Assembly (NCBI GenBank): GCA_049841135.1
Contig: JASGHK010000005.1
Coordinates: 3,162,001 to 3,226,000, forward strand
Direction: 5' to 3'
DNA from: JACRCT01 sp049841135
GTDB taxonomy: Bacteria > Myxococcota > Myxococcia > Myxococcales > UBA5297
Length of the DNA stretch: 64,000 nucleotides
Shown in pieces: positions 1 through 10,072 of the stretch. The first letter of the stretch is position 1, and each line of letters begins with the position of its first letter. The notes beneath the pieces are model-generated. The model was not told the DNA's origin and searched no databases. It saw only the letters and a list, made by a program, of their open reading frames with translations. A program made the translations under genes and the position numbers.

Positions 1-3000
1 TTGCGCCGCTGGTAAGCGGCACAAAGGTGATGGAGTAGCGAGGTCTTCCCGCTCCGCCGACCTCCCCAAATGGCCCAGCACCTGCCGTCCTCGAGCCTCC
101 GCACGAGGTCGGTCCTGCCCACGTAGATGTCTCTCGACTCGACGACGTGCCCCTCGCTCTTAAAGGGGGAGGTCGCTTCGAGATCGATCGACCGGAGCAT
201 GGCCTGGCGTAGCGGGGCCCAGGGATAGGGGGCCTCCAGAATTCTCCGCGCGAGCGCGCGGTCGACCAGGGTGACGTTCCCCAGCCGGAGGGCGACGTCG
301 AGTTCCCGCTGCACGCTCTTGGGCTCGCCCGTGACGAAGACGATGTGGTGTGTGAAGACGCCGTCGGGCCTCAGGATGTCTTCGCGAATGGTGCCGACTG
401 CATCGGAGCTTGGCCGCACGCCCGCGAGGAAGTAAATCCGGAGCGGCCGGTCGAGGTGGGCGCAACCGGGCTTCCTGAAAAACGTCTCCACCGCCGACTG
501 ACGGAGCCCATTGACGCTCACCGACTTGAATCGCTCGAGAGAGTCCTCCTCGCCGTAGTACATGCCGAGGAGGCGAGCGAGTGTTTTCGACGTCTCGTGG
601 ACCCGCTCCTTGAACGACTCGTTGAGGACGCCGTCGGGGTACGCGTCCAGCGCCAGCAAGTGCTCCCACACCTGCTTACGAAGCTCCAGGTTCTTTTGCA
701 CCGTGACGCTGCTGCGATCGCCGGAGGCAAGCTCCTCAGCAGCGTCCTCGAGGCGGAGCGCATCCTCGGACGCGGGGCGAGCGGGCGTGGAGGAGGGGGG
801 CGCCAGCCGCGAGAGACAAGACTGGAGCGCCGCAAAGTCGTGGCCCGTGAAGTCCACGTGGGTCTTCAGCACTACGAGGGACGGCTCGAGAACGCCGATG
901 AGATGCGACTTCTCCTGGTTCGACCGCTGCGAGGACAGCCCGTGGCTGAGCGCAACGCCGAGCGCCGTAGCGAATTCCCTCGTCCGCGCGCGCCACGCCT
1001 CGTCGGAGAACGAGTCGTCGATGGCGTCGGCGAGGCCCTGGAGGGTCCGGCGGTGCTCGCGAAGCTTCTCGTTGAGCGTGGCCGCGTCGTCGTCCTTCTT
1101 CTTCGCAGCGGCAGCCTCCACCGCCTTGACGCGGGTCACGACCTCGGGAACGCAGCCCCAGTCGAGCCGGAGGAGGAGCCTCGCGGTCTCTTCAGCGTCC
1201 AGCCCCAACGACCTGGACGAAAGCTTGGCACGCATGTCCGCAAAGAGGAGGTCGGCCTTGGCCGCTGCGGTGGAGGCCGTCGCTTGGAGTTCCGGCTGGG
1301 CTCGCGCGATGCGAGCGACCAGATGCCAGCAGTTTCCCTCCTCGAGCGTGCGGAAAATGTCGTGCTTGTCCGCCGGGCAGGCGAGGCGCCGGAGAAGGAG
1401 CGTCATGTCGTCGCCGCTGGCCACTCTTCCGCCGGACGCAATCCGCACGGCAACCTCGGGCACAGAGCGGGCGACGTCCTCGTCTGACAGGAGGAGCCGG
1501 AGCAATGGGGCGTCAGAATCGGGTTCCGAGGAACGCTTTGGTCGAGCGTGGGTCAGCAGGTCGACCACGAGACGGACAAGCTCTCCGAGCTGGGGGCGTT
1601 CTGGCGCAGGAGGTCGATATCGCGTCGCAGCGCCGATGCGTCGATCCAGCAAGAAACGCTGTGGAATCGGCGAATCGACTCGACATACTCGGAGATGAGC
1701 GCTTCCATGTCCCCGATTTCCTTGAGGATCTCCTGTTTGAAGAAGGGGTTCTTGTCCTGCGCGCAGCAGCGGTCGGCGCGAGTCTCGAATTGCTCAGACA
1801 AGCCTGCGATGAAATCCAAAGCTTCGTCTGGGGACCGACGAGCCTTGACCTGCGCCTCGGACCATACCTTGCGCAGAGCGGGGATGAGGTCGGTCTGAAT
1901 GGAGTGGCGGTGGTTGTGGGCCTTCCGAATGACGTCGACGAATGGGTGCTCCAAGGCGTCCGCGACCTTGGCCGCTGCGCGCTGCGGCTCGTCGATCTCC
2001 TCGGGCTCGCCGACCCTCCAAGTGAGGTCTTCCTTCACCAGTTGAGCTACTTGGTGGAGCGTAGGAAGAACGGCCTTCGGAAACGCGTCGAAGGTGCCCG
2101 TCGAAAAGGCGATTGCGAGAGCAGACTGGTCCGAGCGAGCCGCTGCCAGAACCAGCAACGAGGTGGCCTGGTGGAGGACCTCGGACGTGAACGAACTCCT
2201 GTCCAAGTGGTGCATCCACGGCTGTGATTGGAGCAGGCCGCACCAAGCTCCGGGCTCGAGCTTTGGTGCAATTCGCGCGATTGCAGACAGCACCGAGCGG
2301 AGGTAGCCATCGAGAACCAAGGCGCTCTTGATCTCGAAGGAGCCACGCTCCTGCGTCAGCCGAAGGAGGTAGAGCGCGAGGGCCTCGCGCTCGCGGCACA
2401 CCAGAGTTTGGGCAAGGAGGAAGAGGTCGGCGTCCGACGGCGAGGCGTGGGAAAGGCGCTCTGCCAGCGCCACGAGGTCCTGGAGCTGTGGCGCGTTGTG
2501 CCAACGAAGCAGGGCAGCCTGGCAGCTCTCTTCGACGGCGGATAGCTCATTCGCGGAGGCCGCGTCGATCTGCTGCAAGAGTGCCTCGAGGCTCGAGGGC
2601 CTCGGCGGCACCCTGCGGAAATGTGCCGCCGATTTCTTTGAGCACTTGGCGCAAGCCATCCTTGCGCACTTGGGCGCGCTTTTCGACCTCGAGTGCCAGG
2701 GCATTGAGGCTGTCGGAAAGTGCTTTCTCCGTGCGGAAGACCGAGCAGGCATCGAGGAGAGGACCGTCGGTCAGCGAAGAAATCGGAAGCCCCAGGGCTC
2801 TCTCGAGCGCCTCGCGGGTTTTCGCCATCGCCTCGATGCTGGCAGACGCCCCGTTGATGTGGGCTGCAAGAACCGGGATCACTCTCGCGCAGCCTGACAG
2901 GTAGGCAGCGACAGAGGTCGGGTCGTTTGCTGGGGTGGTACGCAGCTGGGCACACGCCTTCTGAGCGAGATCCGGCGCTGCACAGGATGAGCACGACCGA

Positions 3001-3803
3001 GAGGGCAGTGCGAAATCCCCCAACCGCGAGAGTTGGAGAACCAGCGGGCTGTTGCTGGACAGGGTTGAGGCAAGGGCTTCGAGTGTCTCCTGGAGCGCGG
3101 CCTGAACACTGAATCTGAGCTCTGGCTCCCCCGTGGAGAAGCTAGGAGAAGATGAAGAACGCGCAGAGAGCGCATTGAGATTCCCGGGAGCGGTGCTCTC
3201 GGGCGCGGTGGCGGAAGCTGCCGACGATAGAGATTGAGCTGGGGGGCATGAGGCGTGCTGAGGTGTCCCCGAATGAGCGGCCTCAGCTGAGAACCCACTG
3301 CTCGCGAGCGGATCCGACTGAACGGCGGGCTGAGGGCTCGAGACGAACCACTGAGGCGCAATCCACCGCAGAACCGCGCTGAAGAGCTTGAAAAAAGGGT
3401 CGTCTCTTGGCGGCGCGAGCTTCCTCAGAACCGCCTCTGTTTCGAGAGGCCGACCTTCTCCGATGGGGGCCATCATCTTCTTGAAGCGGTCGTTGGTCTC
3501 CGGCTCGAGCCGCGCGAAATAGCGGCTTAGCACTCTCTTCCCAAGGTCGCCGTCGCCCTCGAACAAAGCCGCGTCTGCCTTCTGAGCAATCGAGACATTG
3601 GACCTAAAGGCGAAAGGCGTCAGACCGACGCCGCAAGATCCCGTCGCGTTGCGCCATGCCTCGAGAATCTCTTGGTCGCGCTTGAGGAAAGCGCTGGCGA
3701 TCTCCTTCTTGAGTGGAGCCGGGGTGCGTTCCCACAGCCGCTTCACGGCTTGCCCCTGCTCGTTCAACACCAAGCCGGATGTGCCACCGGGATGTTCACT
3801 CAT
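1..3803 (-). CDS. Large P-loop NTPase, partial (runs off left edge), two frameshifts
   Basis: Part of a large minus-strand protein; about 1,265 codons lie in the window and the C-terminal part is outside. The ATG is at 3803 (MSEHPGG...). The first half shows an unrecognised helical region, a Ser/Ala/Pro-rich linker at about residues 175-235, and more helices. The last visible part reads VGRTDLVRRL and then GGRRSGKTS (complement of about 30-120), a Walker A P-loop, so an ATPase domain begins at the window edge. An unknown N-terminal region followed by a 'VGR..L' lead-in and P-loop is usual for AAA/STAND-type NTPases. Coherent sequence changes frame near 2600 and again near 1585. The region 1-1550 is open in the third minus frame (for example KADLLFADMRAKL near 1259), which makes one gene more likely than several. 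Function is not assignable; a STAND-type defence sensor is inference from context. Confidence 0.6.
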
Positions 3804-3923
3804 GGACGTAAGCATATCCGATGGCCGGACACGCGAAAGACCGCGCGAACAGCTGCGGGAATAGGAGATCTGGCTGGTCAGACGCTGGAGCCTCACGCGT
3901 CTCCTTGAGCAAAGGAGGCCGCC

Positions 3924-4100
3924 ATGATCGAGCCCATCCACCACCCCCGCCCCGTCTGCCAGATGTGCATGAACGCCCCCGCCCGCTTCTACTACCACGG
4001 GCGGTGGAGCAGCCGAGCTGACCACGACCTGTGCCCCTGCTGCTTCACGCGGCTGATGAACCGCCTGCGCGCCGAGAAGCTGTCCGGGCGCGGCGAGTAG
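3924..4100 (+). CDS. Small zinc-ribbon-like protein, 58 aa
   Basis: A 58-residue ORF with a strong ribosome binding site (AAAGGAGG at 3911-3918) six bases before the ATG. It has two paired cysteine clusters, CQMC near residue 12 and CPCC near residue 39, with several histidines and aromatics between them, which is the layout of a small zinc ribbon. It ends in a basic helix (RLMNRLRAEKLSGRGE). It sits between the divergent NTPase gene and the ATPase cassette and points the same way as the latter. I do not recognise the family; metal binding is inferred from the cysteines. Confidence 0.6.
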   Translation: MIEPIHHPRPVCQMCMNAPARFYYHGRWSSRADHDLCPCCFTRLMNRLRAEKLSGRGE

Positions 4101-4329
4101 CTCGCGAGAACGCCCGTCGACGGGGTTGGGCCGAAACGGCAAGTTCTCTCCGCTCCGGACCCGCCGCGCCCGCCAGCGCACGCCCGACGCCCCGCGCCCG
4201 AACCTGCTCTTTTCGGCGTCAGGCCACCGACGCGAGCGCCGTCTTTCAGGGGAGCGCGGGGAAGGCCGCCTGTCAGGTTTCGTCGCAAGCCGCGTCTCTT
4301 CCGTTGAGCCCATCGAGGAGGGGCCCCCG

Positions 4330-4542
4330 ATGAAGACTCTCGACGCACTCGTCCAGGCGAAGCTCGCCGCCACGCCTGGGTTGGAGACCGCCCAGACGCT
4401 GTGGTCGCGCCTCTGGGGCGCCTGGGTCGAGGGTGGGGCCCCGGCTGCCGAGGCGCTGCTGGAGCAGCTCCTGAGCGCTCCCCAGGCCTCCGGCGAGCCG
4501 GCGACCCGGACCGACACCGACCCCGCTTCCGACGAGGGCTGA
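4330..4542 (+). CDS. Small acidic hypothetical protein, 70 aa, coupled to the Rad50-like gene
   Basis: The 70-codon frame starts at an ATG preceded by GAGGAGGGG (RBS) and begins MKTLDALVQAKLAATPG. It is helical, Ala/Leu/Glu-rich, with an acidic Thr/Asp tail. Its stop (4540-4542) lies one base before the ATG of the Rad50-like ATPase, so the two are almost surely translated together. Small helical partners directly upstream of SMC/Rad50-like ATPases are common in ABC-type defence cassettes, but no family is recognised here. The frame is open further upstream to 4126, but that part lacks coding character and the RBS favours 4330. Confidence 0.6.
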   Translation: MKTLDALVQAKLAATPGLETAQTLWSRLWGAWVEGGAPAAEALLEQLLSAPQASGEPATRTDTDPASDEG

Positions 4543-4543
4543 C

Positions 4544-6699
4544 ATGACCCGCGGCAAGGCTAAGGCCAGCTGGTCCCTGAAGTCGCTGACGCTGCGCAAG
4601 CTGCGCGGGGTCGCCGACGAGCACCGGTTTCAGCCCGACGGGCGCCCCGCTCTCGTCCACGGCCCCAACGGCGTCGGCAAGTCCACGCTCGCGCTCGGGC
4701 TCCAGTGGACGCTCTACGGGGAACTCCCCTCCGGCATCCTGCCGAAGGCCGGCCTCGACAAGGTGCTTGCCCCGGTCACGCTCAAGGGGAAGCAGTCGGA
4801 GGGCGAAGCCGTCTTCGTCCGCGGCAAGGAGACGTGTGTCGTCCGGCGAAGCCGACGCATTCCAAATCGAGGTCGGCGGCGTGACCTTCGACGGCGCCTA
4901 CGCCGACGCTAAGCTGGAAGAGCTGCTCGGGCTCGACCAGGACACGTTCGCGCGCGCTGTCCTACTGCAGCAGAGCCGTGTGCGAGGCCTGCTCCTCGAC
5001 GACCCCAAGGAGCGCAACCACGCGCTCGACCGGCTCATCGGCCTGGAAGAAGTCGAGGCGCTGCTCGACCTGATGTGCCCCAAGGACTTCGCGCAGGCGG
5101 CGAAGTCCTGTCGCAGCGAGGCGGCGGCGTCGCGCGAGGCGCTTGCCTCCCGCGGGCGCCTGCTGGAGGAGCAGAAGGAGGCCGCCGAGAGGAAGGCGCG
5201 CGAGCTCAAGTTCCTGCCTAAGGACCTTACTCCACTGGGGCTCCGCGCCCGGTATGAGGCGCTGGGGGAAGAGCTTGCGACGCTCGCCGCCAAGGCGGCC
5301 GTCGCCGTCGCGCCGCTGCCGGCGTGCGACGGTCAATACTCGGCGCAAGCAACCCACGCCGCGTTCGCGAAGGGCATGCAAGCGCTGCGAACCAAGGCCG
5401 AGGTCAAGACGCGGCTGGGTGCTTTTGCAGACCGCGCTCGCCCGGTTGGAGGCGCTATCCCAGTCCTGGAAGGACGCGTCGGCGGCTCGAGACCAGGGGC
5501 GGGAGGACGCGAGCGATCTCGCCAAAAAGCTGGGCAACCCTTCCGCGCTTGCCGACGAGCGAGCCCAAGTGGAGACGCGGGTCCGCTCGCTCCAGGCAGA
5601 GCGCAAGGCGGCCGACGCGTTGCACAGCCTGCTCTCCGACGCGCGCGCCTACATAGCCGCCACCCGGCCCGGCTCCTGCCCGGTCTGCGGCCAGAAGGCC
5701 CCCGAGGACCTCGGCCGCCGGCTTGACGCGACCCTAGAAGGCGCCGCCTCGGACCAGGTTCGGGCGGTGGAGGCCGCGCTCCAAGCGGCGCTCGCGCGCC
5801 GCACCGAGCTCGACCAAGCCCTCCAGAACCTCGCGCGGGCGTCGGAGGCCTTCCAGTCGCGCCAGAAGGCGCTCGACGGGGTGCGCGAGAAGGCCGCCGC
5901 GGCGCTCGGCGCCGCGGTCCCGGAGGCGAAGGTCGCCTCGCGGCTCTCCGAGGCGATCGGCCAATCCCAGAACCAGGCAGAGTCGCTCGCCCGCCAGGTC
6001 GAGGCGCTGGAGGAGAAGCTGGGGGCGCTGGAGATGAAGGCCTCGCTTGTGCGTGAGGTCCTTGTTCCCGTCCTGGTCAAGCGCGACGAGCTCTCCCGAC
6101 AGGAAGCCCAGGAGAAGGAGGCCAAGGCCCGCTTCGCGGCCGCCGAGTCCCGCGCGGACGCGCTTGAGACGCGCGCCGCCGAGCTGGAGGCGATTCGCAA
6201 AGCCGTCCTCGCGGCCAAGCAGGAGCTTGCCGACGTCACGCTCGGGAAGGCGGCGAAGAAGACCCAGGAACTGTACGCCGCCCTGGTCCGCCACCCGCTC
6301 TTCGACACGCTCACCCTGGGTACCTCCGCCAAGGCCAACAAGGTGGACTACGCGTTCACCGTGAGCGCAGCGGGCAAGGCGAGCACGTCCCGGGAGGCGC
6401 GCCACGTCCTCTCCGACGGCCAGGTCACCGCCGCGGCGCTGGGCCTCTTCTTCGCGCTGGCCGAGTCCACGTCCCACGGCTTGGATGTCCTCTATGTGGA
6501 CGACCCGACCCAGAACCTCGACCCGCGAACGAAGGAGGCGATGGCGAAGCTCGTCACCGACATCGCCCACCGCCGCCAGGTCATCGTCTCGACCCAGGAC
6601 CCGGACTTCGTCGCCTACTTGGAGGCCGAGGGCTTCTTCGACCTCGCCTTTGTCCACCACCTTTCCGCCTGGGACGGCAACCCCAGGGTAGGCATGTGA
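4544..6699 (+). CDS. Compact Rad50/SbcC-like SMC ATPase with CxxC zinc hook, frameshifted
   Basis: About 718 residues across three frames. N-terminal Walker A: HGPNGVGKST near residue 45. Q-loop-like LLQQSRVRGLLL follows at about 145. The central coiled coils are interrupted by SCPVCGQ (about 5680-5700), a CPVC zinc hook of Rad50 type. The C-terminal lobe has the signature LSDGQVTAA, Walker B LYVDDPTQNLD and a His-switch region STQDPDF. It is far shorter than true Rad50/SbcC (about 1,000 aa). The frame changes near 4848 and near 5418; at the second, one extra G in CGGCTGGGTGC restores the frame when removed. Gene order (small helical protein, ATPase, third protein) resembles Lamassu/ABC three-component defence systems, in which such ATPases sense aberrant DNA ends; that assignment is inference. 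Confidence 0.8.
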
Positions 6700-6718
6700 G
6701 ACCGGAGGCCATCGCGCC

Positions 6719-7453
6719 ATGTCTCTGCCCGCGCTCGTCAAGGTCGAGGCCAAGTTCACGACGGGCACGGGCGTCCCTCTGCCAGGCCGCGAGCGGGAGG
6801 CGCTCCGGGTCGACGGGCTGGGGCAGTTGGGGCTCGTGGCGGCGCTATTTCTGGACGGTGGAGACGATGACGACGAGGCGCGCTGGCTCCTGGTGGATGC
6901 CGCGCAGATCCGCGAGCGCGACGCCGCCTCCGTGCACCTGAGCCGCGCGGCGCTGCGCCAGATGTCGCGGCTCCAGCCCGCTCCGGTCGACGCGCTGCGA
7001 GCGCACCTCGACGAGCGCTTCCGGCGGGTCCTGCAGGGCTTTCTCGACGAGGCGCTCGCGGGGCACGAGGCGCTCGTCACCGAGCTCGCGGCCCGGCACG
7101 CGGTCGGCACGCTCGGCGCACGGCTGCCGCAGTGGCACGTGCTCGACTGTGAGCACCGGGCGAACTTGGCCGCCCTAGTCGAGCGGCACGGGGAGAGCGG
7201 GGCGGGACGGGTGCTCCAAGACCTCCTAGCGTACACGCTCGCCCTTGCGGGCTATCCGAACGTCGTCAACAACCCGGTGGGTGTGCCCGACTTCGTCGTG
7301 TCGGGCCTCCAAGCGCCGTCTTCGAGCCGTGTGCTCGTCGAGCTCCGGCTCGACGAGGCGCGAGAGCTCGCGGCGCTCTGCCGCCGGGGAGGGAACGACT
7401 CCCTGGCCGCAATCGTCGAGCGCAGCCTGAGCTCGCGCGAAAGCGGCGGATAG
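6719..7453 (+). CDS. Hypothetical protein, 244 aa, downstream of Rad50-like ATPase
   Basis: An intact 244-aa frame beginning MSLPALVKVEAKF, with GGAGG just upstream and 19 bases after the ATPase stop, so very likely the same operon. The N-terminal half has a beta-rich segment and an acidic patch (GGDDDDEARW). The C-terminal half reads YPNVVNNPVGVPDFVV and then VLVELRLDEAR, an arrangement like the PD...(D/E)xK core of restriction-type nucleases but with Arg in place of the final Lys. As the last gene of the cassette it is a plausible effector. The nuclease idea is tentative. Confidence 0.6.
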   Translation: MSLPALVKVEAKFTTGTGVPLPGREREALRVDGLGQLGLVAALFLDGGDDDDEARWLLVDAAQIRERDAASVHLSRAALRQMSRLQPAPVDALRAHLDERFRRVLQGFLDEALAGHEALVTELAARHAVGTLGARLPQWHVLDCEHRANLAALVERHGESGAGRVLQDLLAYTLALAGYPNVVNNPVGVPDFVVSGLQAPSSSRVLVELRLDEARELAALCRRGGNDSLAAIVERSLSSRESGG

Positions 7454-7521
7454 CTCGTAGGCGCTAGCGGCTCGGACCTGATGGCTAACGACGGGTAGCC
7501 CGGCGGACGGACACTCCCGCG

Positions 7522-9123
7522 ATGTGGCAGGCGACCAGCCTTGGTATGCTGCGCCAAGTCGGTGATTTCGGTCGTAGGATTGGGAGAACCTTGGGGCCGC
7601 CTGAGCAGCCGGTACTGGTAGAACCCACAGTCGATCCGAGGCCTCGTTCCGTGAGCGATCTCGAGCTCGAGCAGAACATCCAGTACTTGCTCAATGCGCT
7701 CGACGACAGGCTCTTGGGAAAGGACTCGCTCGCCCGCGCGGGCGAGCTCGGCCTGTTCGTCGAGGACCTCCACAACGCGCTCTGCTCGGTCATGGGCGCC
7801 AAGATCAACGGCGTGTGCAACTGGCACTGCCACCTCGATGCGCATCCAGGGTTCTTCGGCCACCTTAGCCTGACCTATGACTGGAGAAACATCGCCTACC
7901 ATCCGAACCAGGAGCACGACGACATTGGCGACGACGAGGCGAACCTCGGGCGCGAAAACCTCGAGATGGGCCTCAAGAAGCTGATCAAGGTCCTAGTCAA
8001 GAAATCGCTGCTCGAGAAGTTCAGCGAAGCGCTTTACGAGGTCCAGAACACCAGTGCTCCCCACCGGGCAGCGCGAGAACTGATTGCCGCCATCGCGAAA
8101 CTCAAGACGCAAGACGCGATTTTGAGAATTGTCGAAGATATTGCTTCCGCACGGCTGCCGAAAGAAGGATGGAAGCGCCTACAAGCGATTCCCCCGAGCA
8201 ATCGCCTCGCACAACTGATTCGCGCTCTTGCGAATCAAACGAGCCCGGAAGCAGGAGGGTCACGGCTCCTCGAAGAGGTGGCCGACAGGGTCCGTTGTGT
8301 CGCTGGTGACGGGGGGGAGGCCAAAGAGCTTAAGGCTTGGCTCGCGGTGCGCAGGCTCGCCCCCAAGGTGTCGAACGAACGCCTCCACGTCGTTCGCGTC
8401 ACCCTTGAGAGGGATCCCGAGCATCCGAGCCACTACCTCATCCAGCACGCCATGTTTTTGCCGAGACACGCGGGATCAGAGCCGCGGGGCGAGCGATTCC
8501 CCTGGCGCGATTTGCCCCGAGAAGCTCTTGCCGGCGTTATCGCCAAGAAGGTCATCGACCCCATCCTCGAAGCGGTCAACGCAACGCGCGGCAAGGGAAC
8601 GCTGCTGCAAAGCAACGACATCGTGCTCCAGCTCGAAGTTCCTCCGGAGATGAGCTGTGAGGAATTCGAAAGCCTCCCCCAGCGGGTAGGGACCTTCTCG
8701 TCCCGTCTGCACTGCGTGACGGTCAAGCCCAACCAGCCGATGGATTGGATGCCGCGGTTGACCGGGCCCGTGGATCACCCGGACCTCAGAGGCAATTCCG
8801 TGAGACTGGAGACGCCTCTGCCGACGAACGAAATCAGCGATCGGATGAGCGGGAAGAAGAGCTGCCTTTTCGCGGAACCTAGCGCTTGGAAGCCTCGAAC
8901 GCCCGAGGAGTGCTCGCCAGTCGTTCTTGCTTTCAACGGGTTTCCCTGTGCAGTTCTCGATCGCCAAGGTGACCTCGATCGGCTTCTCGACGCGGTTTTT
9001 GAGCGCGAGCGGCGCCTCGTCTTTTCGACATTTCTGAGGCAAGTCAACGAGAAGCGCCGGACCCATCCGGTCTGCGTGCTTTGGGACGATGCGGCCTACG
9101 ATCCCGCGCTCGAATCGCCGTGA
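7522..9123 (+). CDS. VMAP: vWA-MoxR-associated protein
   Basis: Intact 533-aa protein. Its C-terminal end (FLRQVNEKRRTHPVCVLWDD) matches the hallmark of the VMAP C-terminal domain, which lies next to MoxR and vWA genes in ternary conflict systems; exactly those two follow here. The N-terminal half is helical, with a Cys/His-containing stretch (VCNWHCHLDAHPGFF near residue 105). The middle contains beta-rich segments such as LHVVRVTLERD and DIVLQLEVPPEM. In these systems VMAP is thought to link the invasion signal to the ATPase/vWA pair. The stop is followed after 11 bases by the moxR ATG with AAGGAG between, so the genes are co-transcribed. Confidence 0.8.
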   Translation: MWQATSLGMLRQVGDFGRRIGRTLGPPEQPVLVEPTVDPRPRSVSDLELEQNIQYLLNALDDRLLGKDSLARAGELGLFVEDLHNALCSVMGAKINGVCNWHCHLDAHPGFFGHLSLTYDWRNIAYHPNQEHDDIGDDEANLGRENLEMGLKKLIKVLVKKSLLEKFSEALYEVQNTSAPHRAARELIAAIAKLKTQDAILRIVEDIASARLPKEGWKRLQAIPPSNRLAQLIRALANQTSPEAGGSRLLEEVADRVRCVAGDGGEAKELKAWLAVRRLAPKVSNERLHVVRVTLERDPEHPSHYLIQHAMFLPRHAGSEPRGERFPWRDLPREALAGVIAKKVIDPILEAVNATRGKGTLLQSNDIVLQLEVPPEMSCEEFESLPQRVGTFSSRLHCVTVKPNQPMDWMPRLTGPVDHPDLRGNSVRLETPLPTNEISDRMSGKKSCLFAEPSAWKPRTPEECSPVVLAFNGFPCAVLDRQGDLDRLLDAVFERERRLVFSTFLRQVNEKRRTHPVCVLWDDAAYDPALESP

Positions 9124-9134
9124 AGGAGTGGGAC

Positions 9135-10070
9135 ATGGACTGGACCATCTACGAAGGCGGAGACCAAGTCACAGCGGAGAAGAAGATCGTGCTCTGGCTG
9201 AAGAGTCCTCCGCCATGGCGGAGGCCAGGCAACGTGACTCCCATCTCGCGCGCCCTCCCGCCCATGGGAACGGAAGTGGAGCGGCGGGGACGGACCTATG
9301 TCTCCTCGGGCGCGGACGAGATTCGGCGGGTCAACGTTGCTCTTCTGCTGCGCCGGCCCCTGCTGGTCACCGGGCGGCCTGGCATCGGGAAGACGACGCT
9401 CGCCTACAACATCGCCTACTGCTTGGGGCTTGGTCCGCCTCTTCGCTGGGAGATTCACTCGCAGTCGACATTGAGGGAGGGATTGTACGAATACGACGCG
9501 GTCGGCCACCTGCACGCGAGCCAGACTGGAGGAGATGCGAAGCTCGACGCATTCATCCGCTTGGGGCCGTTAGGGACTGCGCTCCTCCCGACGGAAAAGC
9601 CGCGGGTCCTGTTAATCGACGAGATCGACAAGGCGAGCTTCGACTTGCCCCACGATCTGCTGCACGTCTTCGAAGAGGGCGGCTTCGACATCACGGAATT
9701 GACGAGGAACGAGGCGGCGCACCGCGTCTTCCCCTGCGACTCGGCGACTGCGGCCGACCGGGTCGACGTCGGATCAGGCTCGATTCGGTCCCTTCACCAC
9801 CCAGTGGTCGTCATGACATCGAACGGCGAGCGAGAGTTTCCGGAGCCGTTCCTGCGCCGCTGCGTGCGGCTCGAGATCGAAAGTCCGACCCGCGAAGTGC
9901 TCCTGGCGATTGTTCGCAACCAACTCGAGGATTCGGTGCCCGACGAACTCTTGGAGCGGACACTGGAGCAGCTCAGCGGGCAGGCGACGGATGTGCTGTT
10001 GCAGGCACTGTTCCTGCAAACGAAGTTCCGCGTCCCAGCCGACGAAACAGAGAAGGGGCTCAAGCGCTAG
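9135..10070 (+). CDS. MoxR-type AAA+ ATPase of the VMAP ternary system
   Basis: Intact 311-aa AAA+ protein. The start ATG at 9135 is preceded by AAGGAG; upstream in-frame codons belong to the VMAP overlap. Walker A GRPGIGKTT at about residue 79, Walker B VLLIDEIDK at about 158, sensor-1 region VVMTSNGEREFPEPFLRRC at about 220 with the arginine-finger-type RRC. MoxR ATPases act as chaperone-like remodelers, usually with a vWA protein, which is the next gene. The size and lack of further domains are typical. The vWA-gene ATG comes 2 bases after the stop. Confidence 0.92.
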   Translation: MDWTIYEGGDQVTAEKKIVLWLKSPPPWRRPGNVTPISRALPPMGTEVERRGRTYVSSGADEIRRVNVALLLRRPLLVTGRPGIGKTTLAYNIAYCLGLGPPLRWEIHSQSTLREGLYEYDAVGHLHASQTGGDAKLDAFIRLGPLGTALLPTEKPRVLLIDEIDKASFDLPHDLLHVFEEGGFDITELTRNEAAHRVFPCDSATAADRVDVGSGSIRSLHHPVVVMTSNGEREFPEPFLRRCVRLEIESPTREVLLAIVRNQLEDSVPDELLERTLEQLSGQATDVLLQALFLQTKFRVPADETEKGLKR

Positions 10071-10072
10071 GG

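Noticed and set aside
4544..6699. Programmed frameshifting to explain frame changes in the Rad50-like, DISARM and vWA genes
   Set aside because: No slippery heptamers or common context at the shift points; both directions occur and in drmC and the 607-bp repeat a single extra base is evident.
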